Source: an uncultured Bacilli bacterium
GTDB lineage: Bacteria > Bacillota_I > Bacilli_A > RFN20 > CAG-449
NCBI GenBank assembly: GCA_947588815.1
Contig: CANQAG010000007.1
Coordinates: forward strand, 1-64,000
Length of the DNA stretch: 64,000 nucleotides
Direction: 5' to 3'
The notes under the pieces were generated by a model. The model was not told the origin of the DNA. It ran no database searches and worked only from the letters and a program-made list of their open reading frames with translations. Both the position numbers and the translations under genes were made by a program. The stretch's first letter is position 1. Every line of letters begins with the position of its first letter. Of this stretch, positions 46,934 through 56,738 are shown piece by piece.

Positions 46934-48513
46934 TCGATAAGAAAAAAATGTACTACCTAAGTATCTTAAATGCTTTTAGTGCTTCAATATTAATTGCCCT
47001 TGCACTTTTTACTAAATTTTTAGTTGATGCCGCCACTAATAAAAATCTTGAAGGTGTAATTCTTTTTGGATGTTTGTTAGTTGCTTGCATCGCTCTTCAA
47101 GTGGGGATTAAAATCGCTTCGGGAATTATTAAAAATAAATATAATATCGAAATAACCCTCGGCTTAAAAAGAAAAATTTATGCTAATTTATTAAATAAAA
47201 CCTTCGCTGAAATTTCAAGTCAACATTCGGGTGAATACACTAATAATTTTTTACAAGATATTGAAAATATCGCCATAGGTGTCACTTCGGCAATTCCTTT
47301 TTTGTGGGGCGATATTTCTCGTTTTGTTTGCGCGTTGATTTCTTTAGCCATCATTGACTGGCGATTATTATTGATTTTAATAGCTTTCGGATTGTTAATG
47401 ATCATAGGCGCTAGAATTTATACTAAATTTGCTAAAAAATGGCACAAAGCTTCTTTAGAAATCGGTGGTAAAGTCAACGCTTACGTTCAAGAATCAATTG
47501 AAAATGCTAAAATAATAAAAGCGATGGAAGCGGAAAAGCGTTCTTTAAAGATGATGGATCAATTATTGGATAAAAATAAAGTGATCAAGAGAAAACTTTT
47601 GATGGTTGGTCTTGTGGGAAGCGTCGGAGTTTCTTCTGCCTTAAATATTATCTACGCCTTTGGAATCGTTTATGGGGCTAGTTTGATTTATTTAGGGGTT
47701 TTAACTTATGGTTCTTTTGCGGCGATTTTGCAATTGATAAGTCACATTGAAAATCCGTTGGCTAATTTTTCTTCGGTATTTAATGGTATAGCCATGTATC
47801 GTGTTTCCTATGCTCGGCTAGAAAATATTTTTAAACTTGAAAATGAAGAAAAAAATTCGATGCGATTAACTGATTTTGACGCATTGGTTTTTGATAGCGT
47901 CGATTTTGCTTATGATGAGCATATAAAAGTACTTGAAAATTTTTCAATGAGAATTAAAAAAGGCGAAATCGTCCTCATAAAAGGCGAATCAGGAATCGGA
48001 AAAACGACGATATTTAATTTGATTTTAGGATTTAATAAACCGCAAAAAGGAGAAATATACTTAGAAAAAGGCGGTAATAAATATCCGTTATCAGCTGGGA
48101 ATCGCAATTTATTTTCTTATGTTCCACAGGAAAATATTCTTTTTTCGGGAACTATACGTGAAAACATTATGATTCTTTCTGGAGAAGAAGATGATTCAAA
48201 AATTGTCGAGGCTTTAAAGAAAGCGCGTATTTACGATGATTTGATGAAATTGGAAAAAGGAATCGATACCGAACTAAAGGAAAGAGGGCAAGGACTTTCT
48301 TTAGGTCAAATTCAAAGAATTTTGATTGCGATTTCTCTTTTGAATGGTAAGCAAGTTATGTTGCTTGATGAATTCACTTCGGCATTAGATAACACCAATG
48401 AGCGTCAAATTGTTCAAGATTTAATAAACCTCAACAAAACATTGATTATTGTTTCTCATCGACGATTAGATATTGATAATATTCAAACAATTGAATTGGA
48501 GCGGAACAAATGA
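46930..48513 (+). CDS. ABC transporter with fused TM and ATPase domains (exporter type)
   Basis: GESGIGKTTIF Walker A, LSLGQIQRILIAISLL signature, type I exporter TM domain. Confidence 0.93.
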   Translation: MIDKKKMYYLSILNAFSASILIALALFTKFLVDAATNKNLEGVILFGCLLVACIALQVGIKIASGIIKNKYNIEITLGLKRKIYANLLNKTFAEISSQHSGEYTNNFLQDIENIAIGVTSAIPFLWGDISRFVCALISLAIIDWRLLLILIAFGLLMIIGARIYTKFAKKWHKASLEIGGKVNAYVQESIENAKIIKAMEAEKRSLKMMDQLLDKNKVIKRKLLMVGLVGSVGVSSALNIIYAFGIVYGASLIYLGVLTYGSFAAILQLISHIENPLANFSSVFNGIAMYRVSYARLENIFKLENEEKNSMRLTDFDALVFDSVDFAYDEHIKVLENFSMRIKKGEIVLIKGESGIGKTTIFNLILGFNKPQKGEIYLEKGGNKYPLSAGNRNLFSYVPQENILFSGTIRENIMILSGEEDDSKIVEALKKARIYDDLMKLEKGIDTELKERGQGLSLGQIQRILIAISLLNGKQVMLLDEFTSALDNTNERQIVQDLINLNKTLIIVSHRRLDIDNIQTIELERNK

Positions 48514-49598
48514 AGTATCAAGAATACATGGACATTATAAATTGCGGTTTAAAAGGCGAAACATTGACCGATGTCAAAATTGACAGGAAAATGTTTGACT
48601 TTTTTAAAGAACAATCTTTATTGCCTTTATTATATTTAGTGACAAAAGACAAACGTTTAAAAACATTCTATTATACTGCTTTTTTTCTACATGAAAAATA
48701 TGACGAAGTAGCGAATGAAATCGCAACGTTGTTAAAAGAAAATAATATTGATTTCATGTTTCTCAAAGGTTTTTATCTTCGTAATTTATATCCTGATCGC
48801 ACTATAAGAACGATGGGCGATTTAGATTGTTTGATTCTTGATAATAATTACGATAAAGCCGTTGCTTTGATTAAAGGCAGTGGATTTAATTATGAAAAAG
48901 AAAATCTTCATGAAGCGTTGTTCAAGAGAGATAATATTAATGTTGAAATGCATCATCATCTAATTAATAGCGATATCAAAGATGCATCTTTTACAAATTA
49001 TGTCGAGCATCTTCAAACAATAGAAGGAACTTTTCGATTTGAAAAAGAATTCGAATTAGCTTATTTGGTTTATCATTATTCAAATCATATGTTGATGGCA
49101 GGCGCTGGGATTCGCCCGCTTATTGATATCTATCTTTTTTTAAAATTCAATACAGTAGATCAATCAAAAGTAATTTCTTATTTAAAATCACTTAAATTAG
49201 AGGAGTTTTATGAAAGTTTGCAGAAGTTAATTAAAGTGATTTTTGAAAAGGAGAAAGAAGCGTTAAGTGAAGACGATACTAATGCGATTTTGGATTACAT
49301 CGTTCGTTCCGGAATTCATGGCTACGCCAATGGTGATGTTTATATTGGCAATATGATGGCTGGACAAGAACAAAGTAAATTTAAATTTTTCTTGCATAAA
49401 ATGTTTCCAAAACTTCAAATATTATATATGCGTTATCCAAAAATAAAAGGAAAGATATTTTTGATTCCATTTACCTATATTTACCATTTTTTTACCTTTC
49501 CTTTTAAACATCTAAGAAAAGCGTTTGATTCTTTGACGATGAAAAATAGCGTTATTGAAGAGACAAAAAATGTGTATAAAATTTTACATTTAAAGTGA
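48510..49598 (+). CDS. Nucleotidyltransferase family protein (NTP_transf_5-like)
   Basis: FLKGFYLRNLYPDRTIRTMGDLDCLI motif, downstream VEMHHHL. Confidence 0.85.
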   Translation: MKYQEYMDIINCGLKGETLTDVKIDRKMFDFFKEQSLLPLLYLVTKDKRLKTFYYTAFFLHEKYDEVANEIATLLKENNIDFMFLKGFYLRNLYPDRTIRTMGDLDCLILDNNYDKAVALIKGSGFNYEKENLHEALFKRDNINVEMHHHLINSDIKDASFTNYVEHLQTIEGTFRFEKEFELAYLVYHYSNHMLMAGAGIRPLIDIYLFLKFNTVDQSKVISYLKSLKLEEFYESLQKLIKVIFEKEKEALSEDDTNAILDYIVRSGIHGYANGDVYIGNMMAGQEQSKFKFFLHKMFPKLQILYMRYPKIKGKIFLIPFTYIYHFFTFPFKHLRKAFDSLTMKNSVIEETKNVYKILHLK

Positions 49599-49690
49599 AA
49601 AGTATTGTTAATGCCCAAAAAAAAGATTAAGCATTGAAATTATAAATAAATATAGATAAAATGAAAATGGACTTACAAGGAGACTTATTT

Positions 49691-50443
49691 ATGAATCAAG
49701 AAAAAGACGGATTAACATTAATTGATATATGGAGAATAATTAAAAAAAATATCTTGATAATTATTATTTCAACAGTAATTGCAACAGCGGCAGCAATAGT
49801 TTATGCCTTTGTTATGGTTTCTCCTAAATATCAAGCCAATGGGTCGGTATTAATTGATACAAGTTCAAAAAAAGAAACTGGAACAGATAGTATTATTGCG
49901 GGTCTTAGATACGTCCCGACTTTGAATGACTATCTTTATGAAGAAAAATTTTTGACAGAAGTTGCGGATGATTTGACTAACAAGGGTTTTTATGATACGG
50001 ACTATATTGCAAAACTAAAAGAAAACAATCGATTTCCGACATTATTAAATTCTTTAAAATCTAATTTGTCAATATCGAATACCGAGAATTCTTTGATTGT
50101 AAAAATTTATTTTAGTTCTACAGAAGGTGAATTTGCACAAGCTGCAGTCCAGTCTATAATCAATAAAATTACAACTATATCTGCTGATGAATATGAATTG
50201 TTGTCTGGGGTTATTAAAGAAGCGTCATCAGCGAGTGGATATTATAGTGTTAATAATGGAAGAACAACATATATACTTATAGGATTTGCTGGAGGTTTAT
50301 TTATTGGCCTTGCGATTGCATTTATAAAAGAACTCACCAACAACGACATTCATAGCAGTAATGATGTTGAAAAAATTGTAGATGCAAAAGTGCTAGGAGT
50401 TATACCGGATTTTGAAAACAAAAAAGGAGAAAAAGATGAATAA
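49691..50443 (+). CDS. Wzz/YveK-like polysaccharide chain-length regulator
   Basis: Two flanking TM helices, Wzz-like sequence, RBS AAGGAG upstream of ATG 49691. Confidence 0.9.
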   Translation: MNQEKDGLTLIDIWRIIKKNILIIIISTVIATAAAIVYAFVMVSPKYQANGSVLIDTSSKKETGTDSIIAGLRYVPTLNDYLYEEKFLTEVADDLTNKGFYDTDYIAKLKENNRFPTLLNSLKSNLSISNTENSLIVKIYFSSTEGEFAQAAVQSIINKITTISADEYELLSGVIKEASSASGYYSVNNGRTTYILIGFAGGLFIGLAIAFIKELTNNDIHSSNDVEKIVDAKVLGVIPDFENKKGEKDE

Positions 50444-51131
50444 ATATGGAAGCACTAAATCAAATAAAAAAGCTTATCTTGTAGAAGATTTGTCTTCTAT
50501 TTACTCCGAAGCTTATCAAACTATACAAGTAAATATAGATTTATCTTCTATCGATAAACCCGTAAAAGTTTTTGCGATTACTTCACCTAATCCTAGTGAA
50601 GGTAAAACTACGACTGCTTGTAACTTAGCTAATCTTTATGCAAAACAAGGTAAAAAAGTAATTATTATCGACTTAGATTTACGTCGCAGCGATGTACATC
50701 GTGTTTTAAATGTTGAAAATCGTAATGGTATTGTCGATTATTGCTCTAAAAAAGCTACCTTAGAAGAAGTTATAAAATCTCACGACAATTTAAATATTAT
50801 TACGGCGGGCAAATCAACCATTTTCCCAAATGTCATATTTAAAAGTAAATCATTGGAAAATCTAATCTTACAGTTCCGCGAAGAATACGATTATATTATT
50901 TTAGATACTCCACCTGTTCTTTTGGTCAGTGATGTTTTGCTTTTAGGCCAAGTTGTCGATGGAGTAATAGATGTAGCTTCGATTGGGAACACTAAAAAAT
51001 CTGAATTGATAAAAAGCGTAAAACTTTTAAAAGATGCAAATGTAAATGTCTTAGGAGTTGTGGTAACTCACGATAAATTGAAGAAATCTTACTACTACTC
51101 TAAGTATCAATATAGTCAAAAAAACCATTAA
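50436..51131 (+). CDS. CpsD/CapB-type tyrosine kinase
   Basis: SPNPSEGKTTTACNLA Walker A, LDTPPVLLVSD, C-terminal Tyr cluster SYYYSKYQYS. Confidence 0.95.
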   Translation: MNKYGSTKSNKKAYLVEDLSSIYSEAYQTIQVNIDLSSIDKPVKVFAITSPNPSEGKTTTACNLANLYAKQGKKVIIIDLDLRRSDVHRVLNVENRNGIVDYCSKKATLEEVIKSHDNLNIITAGKSTIFPNVIFKSKSLENLILQFREEYDYIILDTPPVLLVSDVLLLGQVVDGVIDVASIGNTKKSELIKSVKLLKDANVNVLGVVVTHDKLKKSYYYSKYQYSQKNH

Positions 51132-51179
51132 TTATTAAGCACTTTGCTTGAGGTGCGTTTTATAAAGGAGGATATGTTT

Positions 51180-51908
51180 ATGATTGATTTTCACACCCAT
51201 ATCTTGCCGAATGTTGATGACGGATCTAAAGATATGGAAACATCGCTTGCGATGATAAAAAAAGAAATTGCCGATGGCGTGGATACGATAGTCCTCACAC
51301 CACATATTAAATATAATGATAAAAAGTTTAAAAAAAAGAAAGATATAGATAAAATTTTTAATGAATTTTATACGGAGGTATCTTTTTTTAATATTACATT
51401 ATTACTTGGTAGTGAAATATACTACACTGATAATTTATTAAAACATTTAATTCGAAATGAAATAAAAACACTAAATGATTCAAGCTATATTTTAATTGAA
51501 TTTAATCCATTTTATGAAAATTATGACATTGATAATGTTTTATTTGATCTTAGTGCTAATGGTTTTAAACCAATTATTGCTCATCCCGAAAGATACAATT
51601 ATATGAATTTAGAAAGAATATTAAGCTACAAAGAGCAAGGTGCTTTAATACAAATTGATAGCGCTAGTTTATTTGGATTCTTTGGTAAGCAAGCTAAAAA
51701 AATCTCTCATCTATGTTTTAAGAAAAATCTTGTTGATTTAATTTCAAGTGATTGCCACGGTATTAATGTTCGAAGTCCTAATCTTAAAGAGACAAGAGAA
51801 TTTATAACCAAAAAATACGGCACAAAAATTGCTGAACAAGTTTTTGAAATTAATGCCAACTATATTAAAAATGAAATACTTAAGATTAAAAATTTTTCCA
51901 ATAAATAG
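51180..51908 (+). CDS. CpsB/YwqE-type PHP tyrosine-protein phosphatase
   Basis: MIDFHTHILPNVDDGSKDMETSLAM PHP motif. Confidence 0.95.
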   Translation: MIDFHTHILPNVDDGSKDMETSLAMIKKEIADGVDTIVLTPHIKYNDKKFKKKKDIDKIFNEFYTEVSFFNITLLLGSEIYYTDNLLKHLIRNEIKTLNDSSYILIEFNPFYENYDIDNVLFDLSANGFKPIIAHPERYNYMNLERILSYKEQGALIQIDSASLFGFFGKQAKKISHLCFKKNLVDLISSDCHGINVRSPNLKETREFITKKYGTKIAEQVFEINANYIKNEILKIKNFSNK

Positions 51909-51996
51909 CAATTAAACGATTACTATAAATATTGACACAAACATTCTTTTTTAGTATAAATGTATAGGTGGCAAAAATTGTGCTACAATTAAAAGG

Positions 51997-52734
51997 GTGT
52001 TGTTAGGAATGGAAAAAGAATTTGAACAAAACATTGAAAGTGGAGGCGGAGTTGCTATCAGTGATATTCCCGCTACTTTTGATGTTGATTATAAATTAGA
52101 AAATGATGAAATTATAGTTAAAGGCGGAAAAGCTTACGCATTTTTTAAGCGAGTTTTTGATATTGTTTTTTCGCTTTTAGCACTTATAATTCTCTCGCCG
52201 ATTATGCTTATAGTAGGCATATTGGTAAAATGCACTTCTAAGGGAAAAATGATTTATGTTTCTCAAAGAGTCGGTAAAAATGGTAAAACCTTTAATTTTT
52301 ATAAATTTAGATCAATGCATGAAGACGCCGAAAAAGAATTAGAAAGTTTATTAGATCAGAATGAAACTGACGGAATAACTTTCAAAATGGAAAATGATCC
52401 TCGAATTACTAAATTTGGCAAATTTATAAGAAAGACATCACTTGACGAATTGCCGCAACTTATTAACATTTTAAAGGGCGATATGTCGGTAGTGGGACCT
52501 AGACCATGCACTGTTCGTGAATTTAAACTTTATAATGAATATGATAAAAAAAGACTTCTTGTTCCTCAAGGATTAACAGGGGAATGGCAAGTTAGAGGAA
52601 GAAGCAATACTACTTTTAATCAAATGATTGAATTAGATTTAGATTACATTAAGAACAAAAGATCTTTTTGGTATGATATTAAACTTATATTTTTGACTTT
52701 TGGAGTTGTCTTTAAAAAGGAAGGGGCTAAATAG
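51997..52734 (+). CDS. Polyprenyl-phosphate sugar (priming) transferase
   Basis: FKRVFDIVFS, YKFRSMHEDAE, TSLDELPQLINILKGDMSVVGPRP motifs; ATG at 52009 possible. Confidence 0.95.
   Translation: MLLGMEKEFEQNIESGGGVAISDIPATFDVDYKLENDEIIVKGGKAYAFFKRVFDIVFSLLALIILSPIMLIVGILVKCTSKGKMIYVSQRVGKNGKTFNFYKFRSMHEDAEKELESLLDQNETDGITFKMENDPRITKFGKFIRKTSLDELPQLINILKGDMSVVGPRPCTVREFKLYNEYDKKRLLVPQGLTGEWQVRGRSNTTFNQMIELDLDYIKNKRSFWYDIKLIFLTFGVVFKKEGAK
52030..52440 (+). repeat. Direct repeat copy A (within the intact sugar transferase)
   Basis: 411 nt matching 53701..54111 without indels. Confidence 0.92.
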
Positions 52735-53006
52735 TAGTTAGCGGAGAGGCAAGTTTAAATAAGTTATATTAAAAATACATTTCAAAATTTTAACTGAATT
52801 CTTTTGCATGAGATAATCATGTACTTTTTTAATTACAAGGTTAGCACTTATAATATATTGACAATTAAAAATTTTTTTAGTATAAGTATTAATGTAATTA
52901 TTTTTTAATTTTGGGACGCTTTATTTAAATTTTATAAAAGATAGAATTAGAAAAATAAAAAATTTAAAGTTAAACAAAATATTGTATCAGTTGACGGAGG
53001 CAAGAC

Positions 53007-53559
53007 ATGCTACATCTTAAAGAGTTTAAGCAATATATTGAAAGCGAAAAAAACTTGTAAATACAACAACAAGAACGGGGTGGGGGTTACAAAATCCCGA
53101 AAAGAAAATTATTTACTTATATCGATTCGTTCAAGTTAACAGAAATAATATTATCGGGAAGCTTCTTTCGCGTACCCTTTTGAGACATTATGGAGTCAAA
53201 TACGGTGTTGGATTATCGAGAAATATTCAAATTGGCAAAGGATTTTTGATAGGACATTTCGCGGAAAAATCATCATAAATGGAAATACTAAAATTGGTGA
53301 AGATTTTATAATCACGAGTGGAGTTACAATCGGAGCGGATATGCGTGGCAAGCGTAAAGGAGTACCAACAATCGGCAATAGAGTATGTATTAATGCAAAT
53401 AGTGTAATAGTCGGGAAAATCACAATTGGAGACGATGTCGTTATTGCACCAAACACATTCGTTAATTTCGATGTCCCATCTCATTCTATAGTAATAGGAA
53501 ATCCTGCAACCATTCATCATAGAGAAAATGCGACAGAAGGATTTATCGGCCATCATTAA
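53007..53559 (+). pseudogene. Serine O-acetyltransferase-like hexapeptide acyltransferase, frame-disrupted
   Basis: MLHLKEFKQYIESEKN*, ...RHYGVKYGVGLSRNIQIGKGFLIGHF then shifted RGKIIINGNTKIGEDFIITSGVTIGADMRGKRKGVPTIGNRV... Confidence 0.8.
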
Positions 53560-53700
53560 TTAATCTACATATGAACCCTTTTAATGGGCATAAGTAAATG
53601 TATAAATTAAAGCGTACTTTTTTCTTTCGGCAGCAGAAAAATCTCTTATTTACTTTTTTATCAATAACATTATTTGAAGCGAAAATTTTATTTTTAAGAA

Positions 53701-54111
53701 AACATTGAAAGTGGAGGCGGAGTTGCTATCAGTGATATTCCCACTACTTTTGATGTTGATTATAAATTAGAGAATGAGGAAGTTATAGTTAAAGGTGGAA
53801 AAGCTTACGCCTTCTTTAAACGAGTTTTTGATATTGTTTTTTCGTTTTTGGCACTTATAATTCTCTCACCGATTATGCTTATAGTAGGTATATTGGTAAA
53901 ATGCACTTCTAAGGGAAAAATGATTTATGTTTCTCAAAGAGTCGGTAAAAATGGTAAAACCTTTAATTTTTATAAATTTAGATCAATGCATGAAGACGCC
54001 GAAAAAGAATTAGAAAGTTTATTAGATCAGAATGAAACTGACGGAATAACTTTCAAAATGGAAAATGATCCTCGAATTACTAAATTTGGCAAATTTATAA
54101 GAAAGACATCA
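53701..54111 (+). repeat. Direct repeat copy B (truncated sugar transferase)
   Basis: 411 nt matching 52030..52440; mismatches confined to the first half. Confidence 0.92.
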
Positions 54112-54204
54112 TTTAAAAGTAAAACAATAATCAAATGTAAAAAATTTTATATCATACTGGAAATTTTTTTGATAGAAATAAGTATAGAAAATATGAAGAT
54201 TTAA
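53701..54204 (+). pseudogene. Truncated second copy of the sugar transferase gene
   Basis: Homology stops after RKTS; frame then continues into unrelated FKSKTIIKCKKF... sequence. Confidence 0.8.
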
Positions 54205-54327
54205 TCATTTTTATCATCTTGTAAATCAATAAAACATTTATAAAAGAACTTTAATATATCAAATCTTATTAATTTATGATATCATATCTAAGACTCTTTA
54301 TTGAGTATTAAAGTAGGTGAAAAGTTA

Positions 54328-55431
54328 ATGAATATAGTGATGGTTGGCCATAAATATGTTCCTTCTCGAGATGGTGGAATTGAGATAGTAGTTGAGGAAT
54401 TATCGTCGAGACTTGCAAAGTTTGGACACAAAGTAACAATATTAAATCGTAAGAGAAAAGAATATAAAAAATTTGAAGAATATAAAGGCTGTAAGATTGA
54501 AGAAATTTTCACTATAAATAAAAAATCTTTCGATGCAATTATATATTCTTTTTTTGCTACTTTAAAAATTAGAAAATTAATAAAAAAGAAAAAAGTTGAT
54601 ATAGTACATTACCACGCTGAAGGACCATGCCTGTTTTTAAACTTACTCCCAAAAGGTAAAAAAAGAAATGGGACGAAAATAGTCGTTACCATTCACGGCC
54701 TTGATTGGGAAAGAGGAAAATGGAATGGTTTTGCATCAAAAATAATTAAATCCGGTGAAGAAAAAGCGGTAAAATATGCAGATGAAATTATTGTCTTATC
54801 TCAAAATAATCAATGTTATTTTAAGCAAAAATACGGGCGAGAAACAAATTTTATTCCAAATGGTGTTTCAAAAGCAGAATTTCACGAACCGGAAATTATT
54901 AAAGAAAAATATGGATTGATAAAAAACAGTTATGTTTTATTTTTAGCACGAATTGTACCAGAAAAAGGATTAGATTATCTATTGAAAGCTTGGGAATCTG
55001 TAAAGAATTCAACAGATAAAAAATTAGTTATTGCCGGTGGAGATTCGAATTCTAAAAAATATTTCGAAAGTATAAAAAATAAAGTTCAAAATGATCCTAC
55101 AATTATTATGACAGGATTTGTAAAGGGACAAATACTTCAAGAGTTATATTCAAATGCTTACTTATATGTATTACCATCTGATATTGAAGGAATGCCTATG
55201 AGTTTATTAGAAGCATTGAGTTATGGAAATATATGTTTAGTTTCAAATATTCGTGAAAATACTGAAATAATTAATAAAGATTGCTTTGTATTTAATAAAA
55301 GTGATGTCGAAGATTTGGCAAATAAATTAAAAAAAGCACTCGCATTAAATCTTCATCCGCATACAAATGTTTACCAAATTTACGAATGGGATGATATTGT
55401 AAAAAAAACATTTGAGTTATATAAAAAGTAA
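54328..55431 (+). CDS. Glycosyltransferase family 4
   Basis: Start MNIVMVGHKYVPSRDGGIEIVVEELS; VLFLARIVPEKGLDYLLKAW; PSDIEGMPMSLLEAL. Confidence 0.94.
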   Translation: MNIVMVGHKYVPSRDGGIEIVVEELSSRLAKFGHKVTILNRKRKEYKKFEEYKGCKIEEIFTINKKSFDAIIYSFFATLKIRKLIKKKKVDIVHYHAEGPCLFLNLLPKGKKRNGTKIVVTIHGLDWERGKWNGFASKIIKSGEEKAVKYADEIIVLSQNNQCYFKQKYGRETNFIPNGVSKAEFHEPEIIKEKYGLIKNSYVLFLARIVPEKGLDYLLKAWESVKNSTDKKLVIAGGDSNSKKYFESIKNKVQNDPTIIMTGFVKGQILQELYSNAYLYVLPSDIEGMPMSLLEALSYGNICLVSNIRENTEIINKDCFVFNKSDVEDLANKLKKALALNLHPHTNVYQIYEWDDIVKKTFELYKK

Positions 55432-55466
55432 GGATATTTTTATTTACTGAATGAAAGGGTAAAACA

Positions 55467-56738
55467 ATGAAAATTCTTTTAATACATTATAGATTCTTTA
55501 TGACCGGCGGTCCTGAAAGATATATGTTCAATGTTATTAATTCTTTGGAAGAAAGAGGGCATAAAGTAATACCTTTTTCAATAAAGAATGATAATAACGT
55601 TCCAACAAAATATAGCAATTATTTTGTTGAAAATATAGGAAAATCGAATGAGGTTTTTATAGATAAGTATCCTAAAACCATTCGATCTTATTTTGATTTA
55701 ATTGACAGAGAATTCTATTCAAAAAAGGTCCGGAAAACTTTAGAAAAATTGATTGAAAATGAACGACCTGATGTTTGCTACTTGTTGGTATATAAAAGAG
55801 CCCTTTCTCCTAGTGTTATTGATGCATGTAAAAAATACAAAATTCCTATTGTAAATCGCATCTCTGATTATAATCCTGTTTGTGGTGCAGGTTCCATGTA
55901 TCGTAATGGACAATATTGCGAGCTTTGTATGAAAAATGATTTTGAATGTGTTAAAAATAGATGTATAAAGAATAAGTTATTATTTTCATTAATACGATAT
56001 TTTTCTATTAAAAGTTTTAAAAAGAAAGAATTTTGTAAAAAAATCGATGCTTTTGTTTGTACTAATCAATTTATGATGGAAAAGATGGAAGAATATGGAT
56101 ATGAAAAACAAAAACTTCATCTTATTCCAACATTCTTTAAAGAAAACGCGCATTTAAAATCAATGGATAAATCAAATCATATTGATGATAAGATTGAATT
56201 CTTATTTATAGGAAATATTGATGAATCAAAAGGAATTTATGATTTATTATCAGCAGTTTCGTTATTAATTAAAGAACAAAAAAATTTTCACTTAACAATT
56301 ATTGGAGGACTTCACGCTAAAGAAAATGAAAAAATTACAAATTTTGTAACTACAAATAATTTAACTTCTTTTGTTACAATATTACCTTTTATTAAAAATG
56401 AAGAAGTGTTTAGTTATTATTTAAAATGTAATTTAACTATTATTCCAACAAGATGGGTCGAAAATTTACCAAATATTTTAATAGAATCAATATATTTTAT
56501 GAGACCCGTTGTAGTTCCTAATTTCGGATCATTTAAATATACGATTGATGATACTGTGGCTTTTAAATTTGAGCCATTATCAGTTGAATCATTATTTGAA
56601 ACTTTAAAGGAAATTTGTTTAAATAAGGAAAATATTTTGAAAAAGAGTGCATTTTGTCAAAAATATTTTGAAGATCACTTTTCTGAAGAATCACATTTGA
56701 ATAAACTAATTGGTTTATTTGAGGAGGTAAAAAGATGA
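55467..56738 (+). CDS. Glycosyltransferase family 4
   Basis: HYRFFMTGGPERYMFNV; FIGNIDESKGIYDLL. Confidence 0.92.
   Translation: MKILLIHYRFFMTGGPERYMFNVINSLEERGHKVIPFSIKNDNNVPTKYSNYFVENIGKSNEVFIDKYPKTIRSYFDLIDREFYSKKVRKTLEKLIENERPDVCYLLVYKRALSPSVIDACKKYKIPIVNRISDYNPVCGAGSMYRNGQYCELCMKNDFECVKNRCIKNKLLFSLIRYFSIKSFKKKEFCKKIDAFVCTNQFMMEKMEEYGYEKQKLHLIPTFFKENAHLKSMDKSNHIDDKIEFLFIGNIDESKGIYDLLSAVSLLIKEQKNFHLTIIGGLHAKENEKITNFVTTNNLTSFVTILPFIKNEEVFSYYLKCNLTIIPTRWVENLPNILIESIYFMRPVVVPNFGSFKYTIDDTVAFKFEPLSVESLFETLKEICLNKENILKKSAFCQKYFEDHFSEESHLNKLIGLFEEVKR

Noticed and set aside
45431-49598. Interpretation of the cassette as a complete lasso peptide cluster
   Set aside because: No asparagine-synthetase-like cyclase or transglutaminase-like protease is visible in the window; only tailoring-type genes are present.
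53196-53556. Two overlapping minus-strand ORFs (86 and 109 aa)
   Set aside because: Antisense to the recognisable hexapeptide acyltransferase remnant; no homology-like features.
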